This document shows positions 39,359 to 48,859 of a stretch of 64,000 bases of DNA, piece by piece. The DNA is taken from positions 1 through 64,000 of the forward strand of contig NZ_MDED01000006.1 in NCBI RefSeq assembly GCF_002939885.1, read 5' to 3'. The stretch's first letter is position 1, and every line of letters begins with the position of its first letter. The position numbers and the translations under genes are program-made. The stretch is from Xanthomonas cucurbitae. Its GTDB lineage: Bacteria; Pseudomonadota; Gammaproteobacteria; Xanthomonadales; Xanthomonadaceae. A model generated the notes under the pieces. That model was not told the origin of the DNA and did not search any database. It worked only from the letters and a program-made list of their open reading frames with translations.

Positions 39359-39949
39359 ATGACCGACGACAGAAACGCATTGCGTCAACGGCTGCGCGCC
39401 CAGCGCCGTGCGCTGCCGGCAGCGCAGCGGCTGGCGGCGGCCGATACCTTGTGCGAACGTCTGCTGGCGCTGCCATTCGCACCGCAGACCGGTGCGGTGG
39501 CCGGGTACTGGGCAATGGATGGCGAAATCGCGCTGCACCGCTGGCAACTCGGTTTGCCGGCCGGCGTGCGCTACTGCCTGCCCTTGCTGGACGGGCGGGT
39601 GCTGCGCTTTGCGCCGTGGCGCCCCGGCCAGGGGCTGACCAGTAATCGCTACGGCATTCCGGAACCGGACGTAGACCGCGCCGACACCCTGGCACCGGAG
39701 GACATGGCCCTGGTGATCGCCCCGCTGACCGGCTTCGATGCGGCGTGCCGGCGGCTGGGCATGGGAGGCGGCTGGTATGATCGCAGCTTCGCGTTCCGGC
39801 ATCGCCAGGCGCCGCCGCCGTGGCTGGTCGGTGTCGGCTTCGCCGCACAACAGGTGCCTGCCCTGCCGACCGAACCCTGGGACGTGGCGGTGGACGCCAT
39901 CTGCACCGAACACGCCACCTTCCTGAAAGACGACGCCGTTTCCGTATGA
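39359..39949 (+). CDS. ygfA: 5-formyltetrahydrofolate cyclo-ligase
   Basis: Converts 5-formyl-THF to 5,10-methenyl-THF with ATP, recycling folate. The 196-residue protein has the family signature at the C-terminus: LGMGGGWYDRSFAFR, and the ATP-binding LRQRLRAQRRAL at the start. ATG at 39359 is chosen over one 93 bp upstream lying in the leader and terminator region. Downstream of 6S RNA, as in most gammaproteobacteria; it overlaps the next gene by 4 nt. Confidence 0.92.
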   Translation: MTDDRNALRQRLRAQRRALPAAQRLAAADTLCERLLALPFAPQTGAVAGYWAMDGEIALHRWQLGLPAGVRYCLPLLDGRVLRFAPWRPGQGLTSNRYGIPEPDVDRADTLAPEDMALVIAPLTGFDAACRRLGMGGGWYDRSFAFRHRQAPPPWLVGVGFAAQQVPALPTEPWDVAVDAICTEHATFLKDDAVSV

Positions 39950-40416
39950 CTGCCCGCACGCGCTACTGGTTGATGAAGTCCGAGCCGGACACCTTTTCCA
40001 TCGATGATCTGGAGCGCGTCGGCACCGAGCCGTGGAACGGCGTGCGCAATTACCAGGCGCGCAATTTCATGCGCGACGGCATGCGGGCGGGCGATGGCGT
40101 GCTGTTCTACCACTCCAACTGCAAGGTGCCTGGCATCGTCGGCATCGCCAAGGTGGCCAGCGCGGCGTACCCGGACGACACCCAATTCGACCCGAAATCC
40201 GACTACCACGACCCCAAGTCCAGCCGCGAAGATCCGCGCTGGATGCTGGTGGACGTGGCATTCGAGCGCAAACTCCAGCGCACCATCGCGCTGGACGAGA
40301 TCAAGCAGCACGCCGACGCGCTGGGCGAAGGCTTTGCGTTGATTGCGCGCGGCAACCGCCTGTCGATCCTGCCGGTGACTGCCGCGCAATGGAAGCTGTT
40401 GCTGGCGATGGAATAG
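39946..40416 (+). CDS. EVE domain protein
   Basis: 156-residue protein consisting of one EVE domain (PUA-like fold, as in thymocyte nuclear protein 1). Signatures are [45 protein letters not shown], and [20 protein letters not shown] domains bind modified bases in RNA or DNA; the ligand here is unknown. ATG overlaps the ygfA stop (ATGA), a common ygfA-EVE arrangement in this group. Confidence 0.9.
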   Translation: MTARTRYWLMKSEPDTFSIDDLERVGTEPWNGVRNYQARNFMRDGMRAGDGVLFYHSNCKVPGIVGIAKVASAAYPDDTQFDPKSDYHDPKSSREDPRWMLVDVAFERKLQRTIALDEIKQHADALGEGFALIARGNRLSILPVTAAQWKLLLAME

Positions 40417-40435
40417 CCGCGACCAGCCGCCTTTG

Positions 40436-40460
40436 CGATTCCCGATTCCCCAATCCCGAG
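40436..40460. repeat. Dispersed GATTCCCGATTCCCC repeat upstream of rpiA
   Basis: GATTCCCGATTCCCCAATCCCGAG-type block, preceded by CCTTTGC, as at 11683. It occupies most of the gap between the EVE gene and rpiA, only 9 bp from the rpiA start. Confidence 0.55.
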
Positions 40461-40469
40461 CTCTTACCC

Positions 40470-41117
40470 ATGTCCGAAGCAAAACGCCTGGCCGCCGAGA
40501 AAGCGATCGATTACGTGGAAGACGGCATGATCGTCGGTGTGGGTACCGGCTCGACGGTGGCCTATTTCATCGATGCACTGGGCCGCATCGGCCAGCGCAT
40601 CAAGGGCGCGGTGTCCAGCTCCGAACAAAGCACCGCACGGCTGCGCCAGCATGGCATCGAGTTGCTGGACCTCAACCACACCGGCAACCTGTCGCTGTAT
40701 GTGGATGGCGCCGATGAGTGCGATCCGAACCGTTGCCTCATCAAGGGCGGCGGCGCCGCGTTGACGCGCGAGAAGATCATTGCCGAGGCCAGCGAGCGCT
40801 TCATCTGCATCATCGATCCGAGCAAGCAGGTGCCGGTGCTGGGCCGCTTCCCGCTGCCGGTGGAGGTGATCCCGATGGCGCGCAGCCTGGTGGCCCGCCA
40901 GATCCTGGCGTTGACCGGCGGCCAGCCGGTGTGGCGCGACGGCGTGGTCACCGACAACGGCAACGTGGTGCTGGACGTGCACAACCTGCAGATCACCGAT
41001 CCGGTGGCACTGGAGCGCAGCTTGAACCAGATCCCCGGCGTGGTCTGCGTCGGCCTGTTTGCGCGCCGCCCGGCCGATGTGGTGATCGTCGGAGGCGAAC
41101 CGCCGCGCGTGCTCTGA
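40470..41117 (+). CDS. rpiA: Ribose-5-phosphate isomerase A
   Basis: Interconverts ribose-5-phosphate and ribulose-5-phosphate in the pentose phosphate pathway. The 215-residue protein has [54 protein letters not shown] (catalytic Asp and Lys) and [15 protein letters not shown]. Full family length and intact active site. No obvious Shine-Dalgarno, because the dispersed repeat lies immediately upstream. Confidence 0.95.
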   Translation: MSEAKRLAAEKAIDYVEDGMIVGVGTGSTVAYFIDALGRIGQRIKGAVSSSEQSTARLRQHGIELLDLNHTGNLSLYVDGADECDPNRCLIKGGGAALTREKIIAEASERFICIIDPSKQVPVLGRFPLPVEVIPMARSLVARQILALTGGQPVWRDGVVTDNGNVVLDVHNLQITDPVALERSLNQIPGVVCVGLFARRPADVVIVGGEPPRVL

Positions 41118-41273
41118 CGCACGACGACTGCAACGCGCGTTCTCAAGCTCCCCGCAAGCGCGCCGACTCCCCCCCGTCACCGAGCCTGCCTTGTGCCGGA
41201 TGCGCGCCAGCGGCTTGACGCGCATCGACGCATGGCAGATGGTGCGCCATTGCTCGCCTCGTCGGTCTGCCCC

Positions 41274-41720
41274 ATGCACCTTGTCCGCTTCCTCGCCCTT
41301 GCCTGCCTGATCCTGCTCGGTGGCTGCGCCAGCCGCGGCCCATGGGTGGAGCTGGCCGGCACGCGCTACCGGGTGGAAGTGGCGCAGAACGACGCCGACC
41401 GCACCCAGGGCCTGATGTTCCGCGATGCCATGGACGAGGACCGCGGCATGCTGTTCATCCACGACCGCCAGGAACCGCTGGCGTACTGGATGAAGAACAC
41501 CAAGATCGCGCTGGACATCCTGTATTTCGACAACCAGCGCCGCCTGGTGTCGCAGCAGCGCGACGTGCCGCCCTGCTCTGGCGGCGATGCCTGCCCGCCC
41601 TACCCCAGCAAGGGGCCGGCGCGCTACGTGCTGGAACTCAATGCCGGCCAGGCCGCCCGGCTCAACCTCCAGGACGGCAGCGAGCTTGTTTTCAGCCCGG
41701 ACATTCCCAAGCTGAAGTGA
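41274..41720 (+). CDS. DUF192 family lipoprotein
   Basis: 148-residue predicted lipoprotein: signal MHLVRFLALACLILLGGCAS with lipobox LGGC. The DUF192 domain follows (YRVEVAQNDADRTQGLMFRDAMDEDRGMLF, then YWMKNTKIALDILYFD and SQQRDVPPCSGG). Family members are exported and poorly characterised. ATG 41274 is chosen since it places the lipobox correctly; upstream in-frame extension is not signal-like. Confidence 0.87.
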   Translation: MHLVRFLALACLILLGGCASRGPWVELAGTRYRVEVAQNDADRTQGLMFRDAMDEDRGMLFIHDRQEPLAYWMKNTKIALDILYFDNQRRLVSQQRDVPPCSGGDACPPYPSKGPARYVLELNAGQAARLNLQDGSELVFSPDIPKLK

Positions 41721-41769
41721 TTCACAGCGATGCGGTGTCGCCTGTCAGGAAGTACCGGACTTGAACCCC

Positions 41770-42642
41770 ATGCCGCTTGCCGACACTCTTGGCAGCATGG
41801 TCGACATGCTCCCACTTCCCCACTGGACCGCGCTCGCCAGCCTGGATGACGAGGCGGTGCCGCTGATGTCCACCGCGCTGCTGATCGCGCGCGACGAGTA
41901 TCCGCAGCTGGACGCCGGGTTGTACGACACGCTGGTGCAGAGCCATGTCGAACACCTACGCCGCGAAGTGGACGCGATCGACCTGTGGCCATTGAAGATG
42001 GCGGCGATCAACCGCTACCTGTTCGATGAATTGGGGTATTCGGGCAATCACGACGAGTACTACGACCCGCGCAACAGCTATCTCAACCAGGTGTTCGAGC
42101 GCCGCCTGGGCAACCCCATCTCGCTGGCGATGGTGCAGATCGAAGTGGCGCGGCGCCTGGGGATCCCGCTGGCAGGTGTGTCGTTTCCCGGACATTTCCT
42201 GGTGCGCCTGCCGGTGGACGACGGCGTGCTGGTCATGGACCCGTTCAACGGCGGTCGCCCGCTGGGCGTGGACGAGCTACGCGAGCGCGCCCGCCCGCAC
42301 CTGGGCGGCGAGATCCCCGACGACCGTGCGCTGGCGCAGATCCTCGACCCGGCACCGCACCGCACGATCCTGATCCGCATCCTGCGCAACCTGCACGGCG
42401 TCTACGCCGACGCCGAGCACTGGGACCGGGCCGCGCGCAGCGCCGACCGCATCCTGAAGCTGGTTCCGGACCAACCCGAGGCACTACGTGACCGCGGCAT
42501 GGCCTACCTGCACCTGGGCCATCGCTCCGGTGCACGCCACGATCTGTCCCGTTACGTGCTGCTCAATCCGAGCGCACAGGATGCAGGCAATCTGCACGAG
42601 CACCTGGTCGAGTTGAACAGCCAGCGCACGCACGCGCACTGA
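41770..42642 (+). CDS. SirB1-family transglutaminase-like/TPR protein
   Basis: 290-residue protein with an N-terminal transglutaminase-like domain (INRYLFDELGYSGNHDEYYDPRNSYLNQVFERRLGNPISLAMVQIEVARRLGIPLAGVSFPGHFLVRL). Two TPR-like repeats lie towards the C-terminus (DAEHWDRAARSADRILKLVPDQPEALRDRGMAYLHLG, SGARHDLSRYVLLNP). This matches SirB1/YchA. No Cys nucleophile is evident, as is usual for the family. A TTG three codons upstream (41761) is another possible start. Confidence 0.85.
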   Translation: MPLADTLGSMVDMLPLPHWTALASLDDEAVPLMSTALLIARDEYPQLDAGLYDTLVQSHVEHLRREVDAIDLWPLKMAAINRYLFDELGYSGNHDEYYDPRNSYLNQVFERRLGNPISLAMVQIEVARRLGIPLAGVSFPGHFLVRLPVDDGVLVMDPFNGGRPLGVDELRERARPHLGGEIPDDRALAQILDPAPHRTILIRILRNLHGVYADAEHWDRAARSADRILKLVPDQPEALRDRGMAYLHLGHRSGARHDLSRYVLLNPSAQDAGNLHEHLVELNSQRTHAH

Positions 42643-42730
42643 CCCCCTGTACGCGTCACGCGATCCGCTTGGCCACCGCAGTATGGCCCTGCTACCCGTG
42701 ATCGATACCCCATCCGGGCAGACAAGCGCT

Positions 42731-42922
42731 TTAATCGATCTCCACCATCTCGAAATCGTCCTTGGTGACGCCGCAGTCCGGGCAGGTCCAGGTGTCGGGC
42801 ACGTCCTGCCAGCGGGTGCCTGGCGCGATGCCTTCTTCGGGAATGCCGTCGGCCTCGTGGTAGAGAAATCCGCAGACGACGCACATCCAGGTGCGGTAGA
42901 TGGTGGTGGATGCGTCACTCAT
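42731..42922 (-). CDS. Rubredoxin
   Basis: 63-residue electron carrier. The two CxxCG-type motifs (MCVVCGFLY and CPDCGVTK) supply the four Cys ligands of one iron. ATG at 42922 gives a normal short N-terminus. Divergent from thiE with 71 bp between starts; rubredoxin next to thiE and hemL is a known gammaproteobacterial arrangement. Confidence 0.93.
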   Translation of the reverse strand: MSDASTTIYRTWMCVVCGFLYHEADGIPEEGIAPGTRWQDVPDTWTCPDCGVTKDDFEMVEID

Positions 42923-42993
42923 TGGATAATCGCGGTCACGTAACGGTGGGGCTGCATTGTCCCACTCCACTCACCGCTTTCGGAAGCGCTGCC

Positions 42994-43632
42994 ATGCCCA
43001 ACCGCCTTGACGCCCGCGGCGTGTACCTGATTACCCCCGATGAGCCCAACACCCACCGTTTGCTCCTGCGCACCGCACCTTTGTTGTCATCCATCACCTG
43101 GCTGCAATACCGCAACAAGCAGGCTGATGCGGCCTTGCGGCTGCGCCAGGCCGGCGCCCTGCGCGAGGCCTGCGCGGCACATGGCGTGCCCTTGATCGTC
43201 AACGACGATGCACAGCTGGCTGCGCAGATCGGCGCGCAAGGCGTGCACCTGGGCGAGGACGATGGCGACGTGGCGGCCGCGCGCGCCTTGTTGGGCGAGC
43301 AGGCGATCATCGGGGTGTCGTGCTACGACGAGATCGCGCGCGCGCGCGCCGCCGCAACTGCCGGCGCCAGCTACGTGGCGTTCGGCGCGTTCTTCCCCAC
43401 CCCCACCAAGCAGACCACGCGGCGCGCCACGCCTGCGCTGTTGCAGCAGGCGGCCGAGCTAGGGCTGCCGCGGGTGGCGATCGGCGGTATCGCCGCTACA
43501 CAGGTGCCCGAACTCGTCACCGCAGGCGCCGATCTGGTGGCCGTGGTCAGTGGCGTGTACGCGGCGCCGGATCCGGTCGCTGCAGTGCAGGCGTATCGGG
43601 CAGGGTTTGCGGGGGCGCGCGACAAACCCTGA
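42994..43632 (+). CDS. thiE: Thiamine-phosphate synthase
   Basis: Joins the pyrimidine (HMP-PP) and thiazole phosphates to thiamine monophosphate. The 212-residue TIM-barrel protein has [37 protein letters not shown] (pyrophosphate/Mg), [16 protein letters not shown] and RVAIGGI. Stand-alone form without a fused ThiD. No TPP riboswitch was recognised in the short leader. Confidence 0.94.
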   Translation: MPNRLDARGVYLITPDEPNTHRLLLRTAPLLSSITWLQYRNKQADAALRLRQAGALREACAAHGVPLIVNDDAQLAAQIGAQGVHLGEDDGDVAAARALLGEQAIIGVSCYDEIARARAAATAGASYVAFGAFFPTPTKQTTRRATPALLQQAAELGLPRVAIGGIAATQVPELVTAGADLVAVVSGVYAAPDPVAAVQAYRAGFAGARDKP

Positions 43633-43847
43633 AGCGCTGCAGGTTATTTATTCCAGCTCGACGCTCTGCTTCACGACAGCAAGATTTCACTCGCGGCATC
43701 GCTTGATTTCAAAAGCTGGTTGGTCGGGTGCGCGGTGCCCTCGCCGCACCAGACAGTAGGCCGGCGGTCTATTGAAGAGCGAGGCACTGTTTCGCCAGCT
43801 TGCTGATTGCTTGTTGAAAGCCTTGCACACCGACCATCTCGACTGGT

Positions 43848-43949
43848 CCTTGCCCGCCTACCGTCGCGGGACCTTACGCGGCATGGATGCCGCGTAAGAG
43901 CCTACAGGGACGTACTTGCGGCGTGTCCTGCGATGGTGGGCGGGCAAGG
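43848..43949. repeat. Nested inverted-repeat element between thiE and the TonB receptor
   Basis: Outer arms CCTTGCCCGCC (43848-43858) and GGCGGGCAAGG (43939-43949) are exact complements and enclose a perfect 12-bp stem CTTACGCGGCAT-GG-ATGCCGCGTAAG (43873-43898). The about 100-nt element could fold as one branched structure. The 440-bp gap (43633-44072) otherwise holds only a terminator near 44012-44048; I see no gene in it. Confidence 0.6.
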
Positions 43950-44011
43950 GCCCTGCAACCAAGTGGCAGACCTGCAGCGTTGCAGCGCCGATGTAACCAT
44001 CACCTCCCAGA

Positions 44012-44048
44012 AAAAAAGCAGCGCCGCGCGCCACCACGCGTCGCTGCC
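44012..44048 (-). terminator. Rho-independent terminator of the TonB-dependent receptor gene
   Basis: Minus-strand stem GCAGCG...CGCTGC with an inner CGCG/CGCG pairing, followed by CTTTTTTTC. It begins 25 bp after the receptor stop. Confidence 0.75.
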
Positions 44049-44072
44049 GGGACCGACTTATCGGCTACGCGG

Positions 44073-47000
44073 TCAGAAGTCGTAGCTCAACGTCACCCGG
44101 CCAGAGCGCGGCGCCTGATAGGCCACGACCTGGTTCCACAACGGATTGGTGGTGTTGTCGGGCAGCTGCGAGAACGGGTAGATATTGGTCGCGGTCTGCT
44201 CGTTGGTGATGTTGAACACGTCCAGGCGCAGCGCCAGCTTGCCGTCGGCGAAGGCTGGCTTGTAGGTCACGCCCAGGTCGAGCTGGGCGATCCAGCCCAG
44301 CCGCCCCTGCGAGCCCGGAGGCGATGTCACGCCGGTGCCGGTTTCCGGGTTGTAGCAGTAGTGATACGGGCCACCGGTGATCGCACTGCCACCATAGCCG
44401 GCCGGATCGCGGCCGCTGTACTCGGTGCCGTAGTAATTGCCCAGGCAGTTACGCGGCGCACCGGAGATCAGGCTGTAGTTGGCCGACGCACCCCATTGCG
44501 GGTTGAACTGGTAGAAGCCGAACAACTTGAGCTGATGACGGTGATCGTTGGATTGATCGCCGTTGAAATGTTCCATCAACGCCGGGTGGTCCCAGCTCTG
44601 CGTGGTCGACACCGAGGCCTGGCCCTGGTAGCTGCCCAGCGCGCCGCCGGTGCGCCACAGGTCCGAACGCACCTGGCCTTCGGTCGTACCGTAGCTGTGC
44701 GACCACACGTAGTTGACCTTGGCATACCACTGGCCGTCAAACGGGCGCTCCAGATTGAATTCCACGGCCGAGTAATTGCGCTTGAGCTTCGGAAAGCCCG
44801 ACGCCTCGCGGGTCACCGATACCTCGTGGAACTGGCCATCGGTGCCAATCACGCCCCAGGTGTTGGTCTGGCCGGGATTGATCAACGCAGCGCCCGCCAC
44901 CTTCGAGAAATCGATGGTCACGCCTTGCGCCGCCGCCGCGTCGATCAACGCGGTATTGGAGACATCGTAGTTCTGGTCGTCGATGCCGGCATTGAGACGA
45001 CGGTGCGTGCCACGCACGCCCAGCACCCAGCCGCTGTCGAGTTGCTTGGTAACGCCGAGGATGAGTTCGTCCTGGTTCTCGCCTTCGATGTCCTTGGCCA
45101 CTGCCGTGCGCACGTCGGCAATGCGGCCGAAGCGCGAATTGGCAGAGACCGCCGAGCCCAGTTGCTGCGCCAGGATCGGCGTGCCGTCGGCATTGATGCC
45201 GCTATAGGTGGAGTAGGTGTCGGTGGTGGTGGCCGGGGTGAACAGGCTCACCGCCGACAGCGGCAGGCCGAGGTAGTAACGGCCGAGGTTACCGAATACC
45301 TTCAGGCTGGAATCGCCGTTGACGTCCCAACTGAAGCCCAGCCGCGGTGCCCAGGCGTTGTCCACCTCGATGTAGGGGTCGCCTAATGGGGTGTAGTTGG
45401 TGAATTCGTCCTTGCGCAGGCCCAGGCTGAGTAGCAGGTTGTCGGTGACCTGCCACTTGTCTTCGATGTAATAGGCGCGCTGTTTTGCCTCGTACGAATA
45501 CAGGCTGGTGTTGATGTTGCGCACCACGTAGTAGCCGCTGGAGCCGTTGACCGGATCCACCAACCCCGGGCTGGGCGCGCCGATGCCGCCGGCCTCGTTG
45601 GCCGACTGGCTGACCAGCCCGCCGGTGGCCAGGCCGTTGGGGTCGTTGGTCTGTCCATAGGTCCATGCAAAGCCGGGGCCAGACAGCACCGAGCCCACGT
45701 CGATGCCTTCGGACTTCTGGTTGTCGATACCAAAGTTGAGCGTGTGATGGCCGAGGCGCCATTCCAGATTCAGGCGCTGATTGTCTTTCTTGTATTCGCG
45801 GTCGGGCGAACTGACCGAGGTCACCAGCTGGTTGCCGATGCGCGGCGTGCCGCCGGTGTAGGCCGGATTCTGCAACGCGGCGCTATTGATGACGGGCCCG
45901 CCAGCCGCATTGTAGTTGAACGGGGTCAGCTCGTCGGGCGTGGTCATCTTGCCGTACAGCGCAGTCACGGTGAGGGTGTCGCCGATGTAGCCGGTGTACT
46001 TGCCGGTGAACAGGGTCGGGCCGGTTTTCCAGCTGGATTCGTCGGTGAAATAACTGCCACGCTGGCGGTTGACATAGTCGTAGCGGTAGATCGATCCGTT
46101 GGTCTCGGCCTCGTCGCTGGCACCAGTCACCTCGATCAGGTGATTGTCGGTGATGTTCCAGTCCACCTTGGCGTACCAGCGCTTCTGGGTGTAGTCGTAG
46201 TCGGTGAGGCCGCCGGTGCGGCCGTTGTCGGTGTCGCGATTGGTGCCCACGCGCACGCCATCCGAATCCACCTGCTCGGCGGCCAGGAAGAAGAACAGCT
46301 TGTCCTGGATGATCGGCCCGCCGACATAGGCGCTATAGGTGGTCTGGTTGGCTTCGGCTTCGCTGGCCGGCTGGTACAGGCCGCCTGCCGCACGCGCGTA
46401 GCGGTAGGCGGCATTGTTGACAGTGCTGGCCTGGCTATCCGGGCGCCAATAGAGATCGCGCTGGTTGGCACGCAGGCCATTGGGTTCCCAGATGACGGCG
46501 GCGCCGAACTTCCATGCGTTGGTGCCGCGCTTGCCGATCTGGTTGATGACGCCGCCATTGGAACGGCCGAACTGCGCGCCGTAGCCGCCGGTGAAGATTT
46601 CCTGCTGGTCGATGGCGCCGTAGGGCAGGGTCAGGCCGCCCAGATTATTGCTGATGGTGGTGGTGTTGAAGCCGTTGAGGTAATACGCGTTTTCGCTGGC
46701 GGCCGAGCCGCCGAAGCTGGGCAGCGAGCCGCCAAGCGGGCCGTTGTCGAAGCCGCCGCTGTTGACCACCACGCCCGGCGCCAACAGTGCGATCGCTTCG
46801 GCGGTGCGGCCCAAGGGCAGCTGCGCCAGCTGCTCGGCGGTGACCACGGTGCGGGTATCCACGCTGCTGACGTCGATGGTGGCCAGGCTGGCGGCATTGA
46901 CGGTGACGCTGTCCAGGGTCTGCACGCCGCTCCCCGCGGCACTGGCGGCGAACGAGACGTCGGTATTGGCGCCAACGGTAATGGCGACGTTTTCGCGGGT

Positions 47001-47252
47001 TTCCACCACTGCGCCGTCGCGCTTGACCGTCACCTTGTACGTACCCAGCGGCAGGTTGCCGGCGGTGTAGCGGCCGCGCGCATCCACCGGCACTTCGCGA
47101 CTAAGGCCACTGTTGTTTTCCACCACCACGCTGGTGCCGCTGCCCTGCCCCACGCTGCCGACGATGCTGCCGGTGGTCGACTGCGCGTGTGCACTGCCGA
47201 TGGCCACCACCAGGGCCAACGCCAGGGCACGCTTCTGGATCCCACGGTTCAT
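44073..47252 (-). CDS. TonB-dependent receptor, Oar-like
   Basis: 1059-residue outer-membrane receptor with a signal peptide (MNRGIQKRALALALVVAIGSAHAQ). A carboxypeptidase-regulatory/CarboxypepD-type beta-sandwich follows (about 25-100, with AGNLPLGTYKVTVKRDGAVV), then a plug (about 125-240, LPLGRTAEAIALLAPGVV, YLNGFNTTTISNNLGGLTLPYGAIDQQEIFTGGYGAQFGRSNGGV). A large barrel ends SGRVTLSYDF with a C-terminal aromatic. No recognisable TonB box sequence was checked. Oar-like receptors in Xanthomonadaceae are thought to import large or peptide substrates; the substrate here is unknown. Monocistronic with its own terminator. The promoter region (47253-47546) is shared with hemL. Confidence 0.92.
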   Translation of the reverse strand: MNRGIQKRALALALVVAIGSAHAQSTTGSIVGSVGQGSGTSVVVENNSGLSREVPVDARGRYTAGNLPLGTYKVTVKRDGAVVETRENVAITVGANTDVSFAASAAGSGVQTLDSVTVNAASLATIDVSSVDTRTVVTAEQLAQLPLGRTAEAIALLAPGVVVNSGGFDNGPLGGSLPSFGGSAASENAYYLNGFNTTTISNNLGGLTLPYGAIDQQEIFTGGYGAQFGRSNGGVINQIGKRGTNAWKFGAAVIWEPNGLRANQRDLYWRPDSQASTVNNAAYRYARAAGGLYQPASEAEANQTTYSAYVGGPIIQDKLFFFLAAEQVDSDGVRVGTNRDTDNGRTGGLTDYDYTQKRWYAKVDWNITDNHLIEVTGASDEAETNGSIYRYDYVNRQRGSYFTDESSWKTGPTLFTGKYTGYIGDTLTVTALYGKMTTPDELTPFNYNAAGGPVINSAALQNPAYTGGTPRIGNQLVTSVSSPDREYKKDNQRLNLEWRLGHHTLNFGIDNQKSEGIDVGSVLSGPGFAWTYGQTNDPNGLATGGLVSQSANEAGGIGAPSPGLVDPVNGSSGYYVVRNINTSLYSYEAKQRAYYIEDKWQVTDNLLLSLGLRKDEFTNYTPLGDPYIEVDNAWAPRLGFSWDVNGDSSLKVFGNLGRYYLGLPLSAVSLFTPATTTDTYSTYSGINADGTPILAQQLGSAVSANSRFGRIADVRTAVAKDIEGENQDELILGVTKQLDSGWVLGVRGTHRRLNAGIDDQNYDVSNTALIDAAAAQGVTIDFSKVAGAALINPGQTNTWGVIGTDGQFHEVSVTREASGFPKLKRNYSAVEFNLERPFDGQWYAKVNYVWSHSYGTTEGQVRSDLWRTGGALGSYQGQASVSTTQSWDHPALMEHFNGDQSNDHRHQLKLFGFYQFNPQWGASANYSLISGAPRNCLGNYYGTEYSGRDPAGYGGSAITGGPYHYCYNPETGTGVTSPPGSQGRLGWIAQLDLGVTYKPAFADGKLALRLDVFNITNEQTATNIYPFSQLPDNTTNPLWNQVVAYQAPRSGRVTLSYDF

Positions 47253-47411
47253 GCTTTTTCCTCAAGTCTGGAACTGTCGCAAGGCGACCACTGAACGGGG
47301 CCAACGGCCACCGGAATCACACTTTCTGAACATCTGCAGCGGGGCGCCAATGACCGCAGGCCATCAGCTCATGCTCAATCGTCGTGTTCGATCGCAGGCC
47401 GCCGGGGTGTG

Positions 47412-47510
47412 CTACCCGCCGGCTCCGACAGGCAGACGGACCTCTGCCGGGTAGGCGTGCGAGGCTGCAGGCCTGACAATGGCGCACGCGATGCCCACGA
47501 CCGGGCATCG
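47412..47510. promoter_or_regulatory. Two inverted repeats upstream of hemL
   Basis: Perfect repeat CGATGCCC-ACGACC-GGGCATCG (47489-47510), 36 bp before the hemL ATG. Upstream, CTACCCG (47412-47418) pairs with CGGGTAG (47448-47454) around an inner GGCAGA/TCTGCC stem (47431-47448, sharing one base). They are candidate operator or leader hairpins in the divergent region between the TonB receptor and hemL (47253-47546). Nothing else was recognised there. Confidence 0.4.
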
Positions 47511-47546
47511 ATGCCCCCCATCGGTCTTCCTCAAGGATCTGCGCGC

Positions 47547-48836
47547 ATGAATCACACCCGCTCCCACGCCCTGTTCGCCCAGGCGCAGACCCTGCTGCCC
47601 GGCGGCGTCAATTCCCCGGTGCGGGCATTCAAGTCGGTGGGCGGCGAGCCGTTCTTCGTAGCGCGTGCCGATGGCGCGTACTTGTACGACGTAGACGACA
47701 ACCGCTATATCGACTACGTAGGTTCGTGGGGCCCGATGATCGCCGGCCACAATCACCCGGCGGTACGCGAGGCGGTGGAACGCGCCATCCGCGACGGGCT
47801 GTCGTTCGGCGCGCCGTGCGCGGCCGAGGTGACCATGGCCGACACCATCACCCGGCTGGTGCCTTCCTGCGAAATGGTGCGCATGGTCAACTCCGGCACC
47901 GAGGCCACGCTGTCGGCAGTGCGCCTGGCGCGCGGCGCCACCGGGCGCAACCGCATCATCAAGTTCGAAGGCTGCTATCACGGCCACGGCGACTCGTTCC
48001 TGGTCAAGGCCGGCAGCGGCATGCTGACCCTGGGCGTGCCCACCTCGCCGGGCGTGCCGGCCGGCCTGAGCGAGCTGACCGCCACGCTCAGCTTCAACGA
48101 CTTCGAAGGCGCTACCGCGTTGTTCGACGAGATCGGCGCCGAGGTGGCCGCAGTCATCATCGAACCGGTGGTGGGCAACGCCAACTGCATCCCGCCGCTG
48201 GCCGGCTACCTGCAGCATCTGCGCACGCTGTGCACGCGCCACGGTGCGCTGTTGATCTTCGACGAGGTGATGACCGGTTTTCGCGTCGCACTGGGTGGGG
48301 CGCAGGCGCTGTACGGGGTGACGCCGGACCTGACCACCTTCGGCAAGATCATCGGCGGCGGCATGCCGGTGGGCGCCTACGGCGGCCGACGCGAGCTGAT
48401 GGAACAGATCGCCCCGGCCGGGCCGATCTACCAGGCGGGTACCTTGTCAGGCAATCCGGTGGCCATGGCCGCGGGCCTGGCGATGCTGGAACTGGTGCAG
48501 GCACCGGGCTTCCACGACCGCCTGAGCGAGGCAACCAATGCGCTGTGCGAAGGCCTGGAAGACGCCGCGCATGCGGCCGGCATCGCCGTCACTACCAACC
48601 AGGTGGGTGGCATGTTCGGGTTGTTCTTCACCGACGAGATCGTGGAGAGCTATGCACAGGCCACCGCCTGCGACAGCACCCGCTTCAACCGCTTTTTCCA
48701 CGCAATGCTGCAGCGGGGCGTGTACCTGGCGCCGTCGGCGTACGAAGCCGGCTTCATGTCCAGCGCACACGACCAGGCAGTGATCGAGGCCACGCTTGCC
48801 GCCGCACGCGAGGCCTTTGCGGAGGTCGCGCGCTGA
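47547..48836 (+). CDS. hemL: Glutamate-1-semialdehyde 2,1-aminomutase
   Basis: PLP enzyme making 5-aminolevulinate for heme. The 429-residue protein has [18 protein letters not shown], the family N-terminus, then [67 protein letters not shown] and the PLP lysine in [21 protein letters not shown] at 47547 follows AAGGA at 10 nt. A longer upstream form lacks these features. Normally adjacent to thiE; here the TonB receptor lies between. Confidence 0.95.
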   Translation: MNHTRSHALFAQAQTLLPGGVNSPVRAFKSVGGEPFFVARADGAYLYDVDDNRYIDYVGSWGPMIAGHNHPAVREAVERAIRDGLSFGAPCAAEVTMADTITRLVPSCEMVRMVNSGTEATLSAVRLARGATGRNRIIKFEGCYHGHGDSFLVKAGSGMLTLGVPTSPGVPAGLSELTATLSFNDFEGATALFDEIGAEVAAVIIEPVVGNANCIPPLAGYLQHLRTLCTRHGALLIFDEVMTGFRVALGGAQALYGVTPDLTTFGKIIGGGMPVGAYGGRRELMEQIAPAGPIYQAGTLSGNPVAMAAGLAMLELVQAPGFHDRLSEATNALCEGLEDAAHAAGIAVTTNQVGGMFGLFFTDEIVESYAQATACDSTRFNRFFHAMLQRGVYLAPSAYEAGFMSSAHDQAVIEATLAAAREAFAEVAR

Positions 48837-48859
48837 GAGCGGCCAAGGGGGCGTGGCGA

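Noticed and set aside
42923-42993. TPP riboswitch before thiE
   Set aside because: The leader is too short and lacks the conserved THI-box elements.
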